Notes under the pieces: model-generated
The model's input: the letters and a program-made list of their open reading frames with translations, nothing else
The model's database searches: none
What the model was told of the DNA's origin: nothing
Part shown: piece after piece, positions 1 through 7,091 of the stretch
Layout: each line of letters opens with the position of its first letter
How positions within the stretch are numbered: position 1 is the stretch's first letter
DNA from: Lachnospiraceae bacterium
GTDB lineage: Bacteria > Bacillota > Clostridia > Lachnospirales > Lachnospiraceae
Assembly: GCA_017500935.1 (NCBI GenBank)
Contig: JAFVXW010000032.1
Location: forward strand, 1-58,559
Length of the DNA stretch: 58,559 nt
Direction: 5' to 3'
Made by a program: the position numbers and the translations under genes

Positions 1-1
1 C

Positions 2-655
2 AGACTTTTGCATCTTTGCTATGAACAGTTTTCCTGGGCGGATTATGAGAGATTTTACAGCCAGTATATCCGGCAGGATTTTGAATGGGCGAGGGAAGAT
101 TTTCGCAAACCGGGAATGGAGGAAGCGGCAAAAGAACATTATTTCTTTGAACCCTGCAGCGCTGAGATTTTTTATGATGAACAGCGCATTGTCGTGAAAT
201 ATGCCTTTGATTCGACAGCAAGTGATAACTGCGGCTGCCCTAAGCAGATGGAGCTGATCATTACCGCTGAAAACGAAAAACTATGGCTTGATCTTGCCTG
301 GTTTGAAAAGCCTGCAAACCGTATTGCGGAAGCAGTGTGGATCGGATTTGAACCGGTTGCAGAGAGTAAAAAAATCAGCAAGTTAGCGGCTTTGATCGAT
401 CCGCAGAAAGTCGTGAAAAAGGGGCAGTCCTGTCTGCATGCCACTGATTATGGCGTGGTATACGATGAACTTGCGATCCGGTCTCTGGATGCGGCCCTTG
501 TCGCGCCGCAGGAGCCGATGCTTTTAAATTTCTGCGATCATAAACCGGGGGATTCCAAGGTATACTTCAATTTATATAATAACATCTGGGGAACCAATTT
601 CCCGATGTGGTATGACGAGGATGCGCGGTTTCGCTTTGAACTTGAAATGAAATAA
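2..655 (+). CDS. C-terminal part of a DUF5054-like glycoside hydrolase (left-truncated by window)
   Basis: The reading frame is open from the first bases of the window and ends at TAA 653-655, so only the last ~217 residues are present. The true start lies outside; the TTG at 8 is not a convincing start. The tail contains NLYNNIWGTNFPMWYDEDAR and ends RFRFELEMK, which I recognise as the C-terminal beta-sandwich of DUF5054 proteins, distant relatives of GH38 alpha-mannosidases. The catalytic part is not visible, so substrate cannot be inferred. A strong terminator follows. It fits the glycan-degrading character of the region. Family assignment rests on recall of the C-terminal signature only. 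Confidence 0.6.
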   Translation, partial: RLLHLCYEQFSWADYERFYSQYIRQDFEWAREDFRKPGMEEAAKEHYFFEPCSAEIFYDEQRIVVKYAFDSTASDNCGCPKQMELIITAENEKLWLDLAWFEKPANRIAEAVWIGFEPVAESKKISKLAALIDPQKVVKKGQSCLHATDYGVVYDELAIRSLDAALVAPQEPMLLNFCDHKPGDSKVYFNLYNNIWGTNFPMWYDEDARFRFELEMK

Positions 656-665
656 AAAGGACAAA

Positions 666-708
666 AAAGACCTCCGGTTGCTGCATATGCAGACAATTGG
701 AGGTCTTT
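666..708. terminator. Bidirectional rho-independent terminator
   Basis: Arms AAAGACCTCC (666-675) and GGAGGTCTTT (699-708) enclose a loop that itself holds a TGC/GCA dyad. It lies between two convergent genes, the left-edge glycosidase and the FUSC-type exporter, and A/T runs on both sides would let it serve both. Confidence 0.75.
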
Positions 709-749
709 GACATAACAAGACGATGTGTACGGCACGATACCGCCTGTTT

Positions 750-1292
750 TTATTCACCGGGTTTGTTGGTATAGAACTTTTCAAGCCAGGAATCCACGCG
801 CTCTCTGGAAAGCACCCAGTTGATTAAAAGTGCCACAAGCACGCCGATGCCGGTATCGAGCATACGGTTTAAGGAATAGGATATGTAAGTTGCCACCGGA
901 GTGTTAAATAAAATAATACACAGTACCACACCGCCGGGCTGTACCGCACCGGGCCAGCGGAACAGCTGGCTGGCAAGGATCAGGATGATCACACCGATAA
1001 ACAGCAGTAAAAGAAGCAGAGCATGGTATCCGCCGTCCGGATAGAAGATAATGTAGATGCGAAACAGGATCATCCCCAGAAAACCGCCGATCACAGTGCC
1101 AAAGAAACGGTTGCCGCCGTTTAACCAGGAATTGCCCATGTCACTGCCGACACCAAAAATAGCACCGATGCAGGCGAAGGTGGGGTTTCTGTCAATCAGA
1201 AAATAACCGATCGCACAAAGTGTTGCGGCCAATGCTGTTTTTAAATTACGCTGGCCAATATGAAATTGAAAATGATGCTGGGAAGAGTTCAT
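750..1292 (-). CDS. FUSC / aromatic acid exporter family membrane protein
   Basis: This 180-residue integral membrane protein resembles the N-terminal membrane half of the aromatic acid exporter (ArAE/FUSC) family. It begins with a soluble stretch and RNLKTALAATLCAIGYFL, followed by about five or six hydrophobic segments, one holding the family-like sequence GSDMGNSWLNGGNRFFGT. There is no large cytoplasmic domain, so it is a short form like those common in Firmicutes. The start at 1292 is chosen because AAAGGCGG precedes it and a promoter lies directly upstream; an upstream in-frame extension has no ribosome site and runs through the promoter. Transport substrate is unknown. Confidence 0.75.
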   Translation of the reverse strand: MNSSQHHFQFHIGQRNLKTALAATLCAIGYFLIDRNPTFACIGAIFGVGSDMGNSWLNGGNRFFGTVIGGFLGMILFRIYIIFYPDGGYHALLLLLLFIGVIILILASQLFRWPGAVQPGGVVLCIILFNTPVATYISYSLNRMLDTGIGVLVALLINWVLSRERVDSWLEKFYTNKPGE

Positions 1293-1339
1293 GAAAGTAT
1301 TACCGCCTTTTGTTAAGAAACTGTTCATTTTACAAAAAA

Positions 1340-1368
1340 AGTATAACATTTGGTCGGATAACTGGCAA
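1340..1368 (-). promoter_or_regulatory. Sigma-A-type promoter of the FUSC-family gene
   Basis: On the minus strand TTGCCA (1368-1363), a 17-base spacer and TATACT (1345-1340) lie about 50 bases before the start codon. Both boxes are near consensus. Confidence 0.65.
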
Positions 1369-1449
1369 CGCAGGAAAGAAATGTTTTCAAAATAGTACAG
1401 TCCGCGTTTGGATTTCCGATGATTGCGGAACGTCTGGTGCGTATAAAAA

Positions 1450-1485
1450 ACAGCCGCGGTCACATAGGAGGGTGACTGCGGCTGT
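1450..1485 (-). terminator. Terminator of the amino-acid symporter gene
   Basis: Read on the minus strand, ACAGCCGCAGTCAC and GTGACCGCGGCTGT form a 14-bp stem with an 8-base loop followed by six T residues. It begins 34 bases after the symporter stop codon. Confidence 0.85.
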
Positions 1486-1518
1486 ATGGTTTTTTGCGGT
1501 TACTTTGTAGGCGGGCAC

Positions 1519-2943
1519 TTATTTTTTCTTTTTTGCGTCAGCTTCTTTTACAGAGGTGATCACCATTTTTGTCAGGGCAAACAGTGCCATGGCGTTGGGG
1601 ATAACCATCAGATAGTTAAAGGCATCGGTCAGCTCCCATACAAGGTTATTGGAGAACTGTGTGCCGATAAAGATAAATACCAGAGCGATCAGCGTGTAGA
1701 TCACGGTGCATTTCTTCTGGTCTTTCTTGCCGAACATATACAGGACATTAATCTTTGCAAACATATTCCAGCTTAAAATGGTAGAGAATGCAAAGAAGAA
1801 CAGGCAGATTGCAACGAAAACGGCACCGAATTTTACACCGAATACAGTACCGAATGCAGTCTGCGCAAGATTGGATTTGGTGATGGCAGTGTTTGCTGCT
1901 GCCGCACCGCATTCATGCAGAGGACCGTCTGCGGTATACAGGGTGGAGATGATAACCAGCGCGTTCAGGGTAAGTACAACGAATGTATCAAGGAAAACAC
2001 CGATCATGGCAACAACACCCTGATCATGGGGATGTTCTACGTTGGCAAGTGCGTGTGCGTGGGGGGTGGAACCCATACCGGCTTCATTGGAGAACAGGCC
2101 GCGCTTTGCACCCTGGCTGATGGCTGCTTTTAATGCTGTGCCGACCGCACCGCCGATGATCGCCTGAGGCTGGAAAGCGTAACCGAAGATCATGCCGAAA
2201 GTTGCAGGCAGGTACTGGATACGGCAGATCAGGACAATCACGGAACCGATCAGGAAAAGGGCTGCCATAACGGGAACCAGTTTTTCGCAAACGGATGCAA
2301 GACGTTGTACGCCGCCAAGGAAGATGGTGGCGCAGATTGTTGCCAGAATCAGACCGGATACCCATGTAGGGATACCAAAAGCAGTTTTGATCGTGGAACC
2401 GATGGAGTTGGACTGTACCATGCTGCCCATAAAGCCCAGAGCAAGGATTGCGACGATTGCAAAGAAGCCTGCCAGGAATTTACCGAAGCTGCCTTTAAAG
2501 GCTGTGGTGATGTAGTAGACAGGACCGCCGTTCACGGTATTGTCCTTATTGACGATTTTGGTTTTCTGAGCAAGAGTTGCTTCTGCGTAAATGGTTGCCA
2601 TGCCCAGAAATGCAATGACCCACATCCAGAAGATCGCACCGGGACCGCCGGTTAAGATTGCCCCGGATGCACCGACGATATTACCGGTACCAACCTGTGC
2701 TGCAATCGCAGTTGCCAGTGCCTGGAAAGAACTTATGCCGGCTGTCTGTTTGCCGCCGCGTAAAGAGAGATTGCCAAATACCTTTTTCATGCCTTCGCCG
2801 AAACAACGGACCTGTACAAAACGGGTCTTGATAGAATACCAGAGACCAACTGCCACAAGCAAAAAGATCAGGATGTAACTGGACAGATAATTGTTGATGT
2901 CTACCACGATGGGATAGAGTGCATTTTCCAATGCTGCAAACAT
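1519..2943 (-). CDS. Sodium:alanine/glycine symporter (AGCS family)
   Basis: A 474-residue polytopic membrane protein. It has the family landmarks GTGNIVGASGA and LTGGPGAIFWMW near residue 80, then GLFSNEAGMGSTPHAHA around residue 290, and about eleven hydrophobic helices. AGCS proteins import alanine or glycine with sodium. The start at 2943 has GAGGAGG eight bases upstream; frames extending further would read through the terminator of the leader. A glycine riboswitch and an intrinsic terminator lie between its promoter and the start codon, so glycine is the likely substrate or signal. The C-terminus ends in a lysine-rich tail. Confidence 0.92.
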   Translation of the reverse strand: MFAALENALYPIVVDINNYLSSYILIFLLVAVGLWYSIKTRFVQVRCFGEGMKKVFGNLSLRGGKQTAGISSFQALATAIAAQVGTGNIVGASGAILTGGPGAIFWMWVIAFLGMATIYAEATLAQKTKIVNKDNTVNGGPVYYITTAFKGSFGKFLAGFFAIVAILALGFMGSMVQSNSIGSTIKTAFGIPTWVSGLILATICATIFLGGVQRLASVCEKLVPVMAALFLIGSVIVLICRIQYLPATFGMIFGYAFQPQAIIGGAVGTALKAAISQGAKRGLFSNEAGMGSTPHAHALANVEHPHDQGVVAMIGVFLDTFVVLTLNALVIISTLYTADGPLHECGAAAANTAITKSNLAQTAFGTVFGVKFGAVFVAICLFFFAFSTILSWNMFAKINVLYMFGKKDQKKCTVIYTLIALVFIFIGTQFSNNLVWELTDAFNYLMVIPNAMALFALTKMVITSVKEADAKKKK

Positions 2944-2958
2944 AATTTTTTCCTCCTC

Positions 2959-2994
2959 AAAATAAAAACGGAACAGCTGTGATACAGCTGCTCC
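2959..2994 (-). terminator. Leader terminator, probable expression platform of the glycine riboswitch
   Basis: On the minus strand GGAGCAGCTG-TATCA-CAGCTGTTCC (2994-2970) is followed by GTTTTTATTTT, just before the ribosome site of the symporter. A terminator at this place, between riboswitch and start codon, suggests transcriptional control. In characterised glycine ON-switches, ligand binding favours read-through; that it works this way here is inference. Confidence 0.7.
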
Positions 2995-3069
2995 GGAAAA
3001 GACAAAATCAAAATAAAGGGCGCACAGTAATACTGATATATGCCGGCCTGCGCAGTTTACCGGCATAAA

Positions 3070-3236
3070 CTGTTCTCTGTCCTTTTACCTGAGAGATTCG
3101 GCTGTGTGTACAGCCTTGCACCTTCGGTACTCATTTGATGAGCTTCTCCAGAGCTGCATCCATTCTTAGTCCTCACCCGCTGACGGGCACCTGAGAGTTT
3201 TACTCCTTCGGCAGGCATACGCCATTCCCCTAAGAA
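3070..3236 (-). promoter_or_regulatory. Tandem glycine riboswitch
   Basis: The minus-strand leader of the AGCS symporter has two aptamer copies. The first holds CCGAAGGAG, AACTCTCAGGTGCC and GGACTAAG. The second holds GCTCTGGAGAAGC, CCGAAGGTGCAA and CTCTCAGGTAAAAGGACAG. These are the conserved core strings of gcvT-type glycine aptamers. The tandem arrangement sits between a consensus promoter and an intrinsic terminator, upstream of an alanine/glycine symporter rather than the gcv cleavage operon. Confidence 0.92.
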
Positions 3237-3268
3237 CTTCAACTGCCGTTTTTTAATTGTTGAGCAAT

Positions 3269-3297
3269 ACACTACCACTTTAATTTGGTGATGTCAA
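3269..3297 (-). promoter_or_regulatory. Promoter of the riboswitch-controlled symporter
   Basis: On the minus strand TTGACA (3297-3292), a 17-base spacer and TAGTGT (3274-3269) stand about 35 bases before the first aptamer. Confidence 0.7.
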
Positions 3298-3315
3298 CGG
3301 CTTTTGGAGAAAAAT

Positions 3316-3465
3316 AATAAAAATAAGCGCCCTTGCAAGCAAGCTTGTGAAGTTGCCAGGGGACGCCATGCCATTCGGATTCCGCTGCGCTGCATCCTCA
3401 TGGACGGCTGTCGCCGTCTAATCACGTAACAATAAAAGCCCCTTTCCAAGTGAACTTGGAGGGGG
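3316..3465. repeat. 150-bp repeat, copy 1 (downstream of rubrerythrin copy 1)
   Basis: This stretch matches 8926-9075 over exactly 150 bases without gaps and with about 11 mismatches by eye. It starts AATAAAAATAAGCGCCC, contains the small dyad GACGGCTGTCGCCGTC, and ends in a hairpin built from CCCCTTTCCAAGT and ACTTGGAGGGG. No open reading frame explains it. The hairpin's outer arm is damaged here but intact in the other copy. Confidence 0.85.
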
Positions 3466-3535
3466 CCAAGGAACGCCATGCACCGCTCGAAAATGCTTTG
3501 CATTTCCTCGCTGTCGGGCTGTCGCCCTATGAACT
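3466..3535. repeat. Diverged relative of the 150-bp repeat core
   Basis: The order of short blocks (ACGCCATGC, then a TGCTTTGCAT-like dyad, then GGGCTGTCGCCC) mirrors the centre of the neighbouring 150-bp repeat with different sequence between blocks. It looks like a second, older member of the same hairpin-repeat family. Confidence 0.5.
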
Positions 3536-3580
3536 AATAAAAATAAGCGCCCTTGCAAGCAAGCTTGCAGAGCGCTATTT
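3530..3580 (-). terminator. Terminator of rubrerythrin copy 1, third repeat start
   Basis: The first ~30 bases of the 150-bp repeat recur from 3536. Here they continue into a full hairpin, AGCGCCCTTGCAAGC against GCTTGCAGAGCGCT. On the minus strand it is followed by TTATTTTTATTAG, a usable intrinsic terminator about 50 bases after the rubrerythrin stop. Confidence 0.65.
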
Positions 3581-3630
3581 TCATTAGTTCGCATGGCTTG
3601 TAGTGTATACCATATTGCATGACTTGTAGC

Positions 3631-4173
3631 TTATGCAAAGTATCTCTTCAGAAGTCCTTCAAATGCTTTGCCGTGGCGGGCTTCGTCGCGTGCCATTTCA
3701 TGCACGGTGTCATGAATCGCATCCAGATTCAGAGCTTTTGCGCGTTTTGCCAGATCGAATTTGCCTGCGGTAGCGCCGTTTTCAGCGTCTACTCTCAGTT
3801 CCAGATTCTTCTTGGTGGAAGCGGTAACAACTTCACCTAACAGTTCTGCGAACTTAGCAGCGTGTTCAGCTTCTTCCCATGCAGCTTTTTCCCAGTAGAG
3901 GCCGATCTCAGGATAGCCTTCTCTATGAGCCACTCTTGCCATAGCAAGGTACATACCAACTTCAGAGCATTCGCCTTCGAAATTAGCGCGAAGGTCAGCG
4001 ATGATATCTTCGGGAGCGCCTTCAGCCACACCTACAACGTGTTCTGCAGCCCAAACTTTCTCAGCAGCCTGTTCGGTAAACTTGGAAGCGGGAACCTTAC
4101 AAACGGGGCAGAACTCGGGAGCTGCATCGCCTTCATGAACGTAACCACATACCTGACATACAAATTTAGCCAT
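3631..4173 (-). CDS. Reverse rubrerythrin, copy 1
   Basis: A 180-residue non-haem di-iron peroxidase-type protein. Residues 1-35 form a rubredoxin-like domain (CQVCGY and CPVCK supply four iron-ligating cysteines). The rest is a ferritin-like four-helix domain with the metal-binding glutamates and histidines in [25 protein letters not shown] and DEARHGKAF. The rubredoxin part comes first, the reverse of classical rubrerythrin; this form reduces peroxide and oxygen in anaerobic clostridia. The start at 4173 follows AAAGGAGAT. The encoded protein is identical to that at 9107-9649, yet the genes differ at about 39 silent positions. It is monocistronic, with its own promoter and operator-like dyad. 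Confidence 0.93.
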   Translation of the reverse strand: MAKFVCQVCGYVHEGDAAPEFCPVCKVPASKFTEQAAEKVWAAEHVVGVAEGAPEDIIADLRANFEGECSEVGMYLAMARVAHREGYPEIGLYWEKAAWEEAEHAAKFAELLGEVVTASTKKNLELRVDAENGATAGKFDLAKRAKALNLDAIHDTVHEMARDEARHGKAFEGLLKRYFA

Positions 4174-4215
4174 AATCTTAATCTCCTTTTTCAAATAAGT
4201 TGTTTTTTGTTTGAT

Positions 4216-4242
4216 TAATATTAGTAACTCTTACTGATATTA
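4216..4242. promoter_or_regulatory. Operator-like inverted repeat at the rubrerythrin-1 promoter
   Basis: Twelve-base arms TAATATCAGTAA and TTACTAATATTA (minus-strand sense) are separated by three bases, with one mismatch between arms. The dyad begins at the edge of the -10 box and covers the expected transcription start, the usual place for a repressor. It does not match the PerR consensus, so the regulator is unknown. Confidence 0.55.
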
Positions 4243-4270
4243 AGATATCACAGCAGTTTCTATTTGTCAA
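4242..4270 (-). promoter_or_regulatory. Promoter of rubrerythrin copy 1
   Basis: Minus strand: TTGACA (4270-4265), 17-base spacer, TATCTT (4247-4242). The transcript would start within the adjacent dyad. Confidence 0.75.
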
Positions 4271-4304
4271 TAGAAAATCAGGAATAATTACTGAAATTTT
4301 CGAT

Positions 4305-4506
4305 TTATTTATAAACACCATATTCACGCCAGAGTTTCCGCATGCGTTCATATTTTGCCAGAGGCAGTCCGGTATACACGCAGTTGGAGGTTGAGAAGAT
4401 GTAGCCTCTGCCGTCGGCCATGCCTTCTTTGAGCGCTCTCAAAACATCCGCCTATGGGGTCGCATTTTAAAGTCCGGATAAAAGCTTCTCTTTTGGTCAT
4501 GGTCAT
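4305..4506 (-). pseudogene. Internally deleted URO-D-family gene remnant
   Basis: A ribosome site (GAAAGGAT) and ATG at 4506 open a peptide beginning MTMTKREAFIRTLKCDPIGG, the typical start of uroporphyrinogen-decarboxylase-family proteins of sugar loci. After about 20 codons the frame shifts into a different one reading MADGRGYIFSTSNCVYTGL and ending at TAA 4305-4307, the typical URO-D-family C-terminus. About 300 central residues are missing. This is a deletion remnant between the first rubrerythrin and the fucosidase gene. An intact relative lies at 24102-25289. Confidence 0.75.
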
Positions 4507-4587
4507 GAATCCTTTCTGGTGTGATTTTTGGAGAAACTGTGGTATGATCTTAGTATAGCAAAAACACAGGATCGCAGGAGGGGTTGT

Positions 4588-5964
4588 ATGGAGAAATTTT
4601 TACAGGAACTGACATATGCGGTGCCAAGCAAACGGCAGATGAGCTGGTTTGATATGGGATTTTATGCGTTTATTCATTTTGGGGTAAATACGTTTACGGA
4701 CCGGGAGTGGGGAAACGGAGATGAGCCGGAGGCGGTTTTTAATCCCCAAAAGCTGGACTGTGACCAGTGGGTGCGCGCTGTCAAGGCGGCCGGCATGAAG
4801 GGGCTTGTGCTGACAGCCAAGCACCATGACGGTTTTTGTCTGTGGCCTTCCAAATATACGGAGCACAGCGTGAAAAATTCGCCCTGTAAAAAAGATATCG
4901 TGCGCGAGGCGGCAGAGGCCTGCAAAAGAGGCGGTATCAAGTTTGGTTTTTATCTGTCACCCTGGGACAGAAACAGTAAACTGTACGGAACGGATGCTTA
5001 CAATGACTATTTCTGCAATCAGCTGACGGAGCTTCTGACAGAGTACGGCGATATTTTTTATGTATGGTTTGACAATGCCTGCGGTGAAGGCCCCAATGGA
5101 AAAAAACAGGTCTATGATTTCCCCAGATATTTTGAACTGATCCGCAAATATCAGCCCGATGCCGTGATTTTCAATGATTTTGGTCCGGATATCAGATGGT
5201 GCGGCAATGAAGCGGGCAGCTGCAGGGAAGCTGAATGGGCAGTGATTCCCGGCGAGCTGTGTCATTACAGCAAGGTGCAGACCGGTCCCGGTCCTATGGC
5301 CGCAAAGGGTGATCTTTCTTACCTGTATAATTCCACGGAAAATCTGGGCGGTCTGGATGTGGCGATTTTTTCAAAAGGTCTGACCTTTACGCCCGCCGAG
5401 GTGGACACTTCCATCCGTAAAGGCTGGTTTTGGCACAAAGAGGAGGAGCCCCGCACGCTGGAAGATCTGTTCCATGTTTATGTAAATGCGGTGGGAGGCA
5501 ACTGCTGTCTGAATCTGAACATTCCGCCGACAACAGACGGACTTTTGGATGAGCGTGACGTGAAGCGTCTGGAAGAGCTGGGAGAAAAGATCCGCACGGA
5601 ATTTGGCAAAGAGATTCCGGTGACACTGAAAAAACGGGAATGCGGTGATGTGTTCCAGGAAGAATATGAGATCATTTTCGATACACCCATAAACCGCATC
5701 GGCTATGTGGTTTTAGAAGAGGATCTGACCTGCGGTCAGCGTATTTGCGGCTTCCAGATCATCAAGGAAAGAGAAGGTTTCCGTGATTTTCCCGTATACA
5801 GCGGAAAGACTGTAGGCAACCGCAAAATCTGTATGCTCAAAAAAGGAAATGAAGGGCAGAATCCCCTTTTATTCGGAGAAGAAAATACACCTCTTGATCA
5901 TCTGGTGCTGCGGATCACGTCTGCCAGAGCAAAAGCAGTGTTAAAGAGTGTGAAAGTATACTGA
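4588..5964 (+). CDS. GH29 alpha-L-fucosidase
   Basis: This 458-residue protein has the GH29 signatures: FIHFGVNTF near residue 30, LTAKHHDGFCLWPS near residue 80, GFYLSPWDR near residue 120, and YVWFDNACGEG, whose Asp162 sits where GH29 enzymes have their nucleophile. GH29 enzymes release fucose from glycan ends such as mucin or milk oligosaccharides. The C-terminal ~110 residues look like a beta-sandwich carbohydrate-binding part. There is no signal peptide, so action inside the cell is likely. The start at 4588 follows AGGAGGGG; the in-frame ATG at 4528 lacks one. The next gene starts 28 bases later in the same operon. Confidence 0.93.
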   Translation: MEKFLQELTYAVPSKRQMSWFDMGFYAFIHFGVNTFTDREWGNGDEPEAVFNPQKLDCDQWVRAVKAAGMKGLVLTAKHHDGFCLWPSKYTEHSVKNSPCKKDIVREAAEACKRGGIKFGFYLSPWDRNSKLYGTDAYNDYFCNQLTELLTEYGDIFYVWFDNACGEGPNGKKQVYDFPRYFELIRKYQPDAVIFNDFGPDIRWCGNEAGSCREAEWAVIPGELCHYSKVQTGPGPMAAKGDLSYLYNSTENLGGLDVAIFSKGLTFTPAEVDTSIRKGWFWHKEEEPRTLEDLFHVYVNAVGGNCCLNLNIPPTTDGLLDERDVKRLEELGEKIRTEFGKEIPVTLKKRECGDVFQEEYEIIFDTPINRIGYVVLEEDLTCGQRICGFQIIKEREGFRDFPVYSGKTVGNRKICMLKKGNEGQNPLLFGEENTPLDHLVLRITSARAKAVLKSVKVY

Positions 5965-5992
5965 ACGATCAATGACAAAAAGGAGAAAAGGC

Positions 5993-7021
5993 ATGAATAT
6001 CGATCATCTTATTTCAAACTACAAATACGGAAAGCCGGTGCTGACCGGCTCCGGCGTGGAAGGCACTTACAATTACAGAGCAGTGGACTGCCCGCATGTA
6101 TTTTCTCACAATGGCCGTTTTTACATGACCCATGTGGGATTCGACGGTAAGGGATATCAGACTGCACTTGCGGTATCTGACGATCTTCTGCATTGGGAAA
6201 CGCTGGGCACCATTCTGCAGAGAGGTTCCAATAAAGAATGGGACAAGGTCGGCATGGCTGTGACAACGATCCTGATGGACAGAGATCTTTACGGCGGCAA
6301 CAAACTGAAAAAATGGAATGGAAAATACTGGCTTTTATACCATGCATATCCCGGAGAGGGCTATGAGGCGGGTTCCGCTGAGATTGGACTTGCATGGACT
6401 GAGGATGAAACATTGATGGACTGGCATTTTTACGGTGATCCTGTCTTTTCCTGGAAAGACGGTGCTGACTGGGAACACGGCGGTCTTTATAAGGCGGATC
6501 TGGTACAGTATGACGGAAAATTTTATATGTTCTATAACGCCAAAAACCGCGACCAGGACGGCTGGATGGTAGAAAATGTGGACGGTGAAGGCTGGATCGA
6601 GCAGACCGGTATGGCAGTGTCTGAGGATCTGATCCACTGGACACGCCCCTTTGATCATCCGATTCTGCCTGTCGATAAAAATGCATGGGACAGCGTTTTT
6701 GCAAGTGATCCCCAGGTGTTCTGGGATTCCAAAGAGGATCAGTGGGTTATGTTTTATTATGGTCTGGGCAATCTTTCTGCCTGTGACGGTATTGCTGTCA
6801 GCCAGGATCTGTATCATTGGACCAAATTCCCCGCACCTATCCTGACTATCGGCGGTGCAGGAACTATCGATTCTACTTACGCGCACAAGCCTTATGTAAT
6901 CTGGCATGAAGATGCGCTGTATCATTTTTACTGTGCGTGCCGTCCGTATCAGGAGGGCGATCCGGCCAATAATGGCGGGGAATTCCGCTGTATTTCCGTG
7001 GCACGGACAAAGCCGTGGTAA
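5993..7021 (+). CDS. Five-bladed beta-propeller glycosidase (GH43/GH130-like)
   Basis: A 342-residue protein with repeating propeller-blade motifs: CPHVFSHNGRFYMTHVGFDG, AVSDDLLHWE, YKADLVQYDGKFYMFYNA, AVSEDLIHWTRPF and FASDPQVFWDSKEDQWVMFY. These D/E-rich blades and D-L-x-H-W repeats are typical of clan GH-F and related families (GH43, GH117, GH130). The exact family is not certain. No signal peptide is seen, so it should be cytoplasmic and probably acts on products of the upstream fucosidase. The start at 5993 is chosen because AAAAAGGAG lies just ahead of it; an ATG at 5972 would put that site inside the gene. A strong terminator closes the operon. Confidence 0.8.
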   Translation: MNIDHLISNYKYGKPVLTGSGVEGTYNYRAVDCPHVFSHNGRFYMTHVGFDGKGYQTALAVSDDLLHWETLGTILQRGSNKEWDKVGMAVTTILMDRDLYGGNKLKKWNGKYWLLYHAYPGEGYEAGSAEIGLAWTEDETLMDWHFYGDPVFSWKDGADWEHGGLYKADLVQYDGKFYMFYNAKNRDQDGWMVENVDGEGWIEQTGMAVSEDLIHWTRPFDHPILPVDKNAWDSVFASDPQVFWDSKEDQWVMFYYGLGNLSACDGIAVSQDLYHWTKFPAPILTIGGAGTIDSTYAHKPYVIWHEDALYHFYCACRPYQEGDPANNGGEFRCISVARTKPW

Positions 7022-7038
7022 AAATAGAGCTTAATAAT

Positions 7039-7070
7039 GGGGGCTGAGTCAATACTCAGCCCCCTATTTA
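7039..7070. terminator. Bidirectional terminator after the fucosidase operon
   Basis: A perfect 11-bp stem, GGGGGCTGAGT (7039-7049) and ACTCAGCCCCC (7054-7064), with loop CAAT and a following TATTTAT. It separates the rightward fucosidase operon from the convergent symporter gene. Confidence 0.9.
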
Positions 7071-7091
7071 TGGATTCAAAGCAAAATAACC

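Noticed and set aside
750-1463. Longer 237-residue start for the FUSC-family protein
   Set aside because: The extra 57 residues would read through the promoter at 1340-1368 and have no ribosome site; ATG 1292 has one.
3057-3278. 73-residue minus-strand frame in the symporter leader
   Set aside because: The sequence is the tandem glycine riboswitch; conserved aptamer strings account for it.
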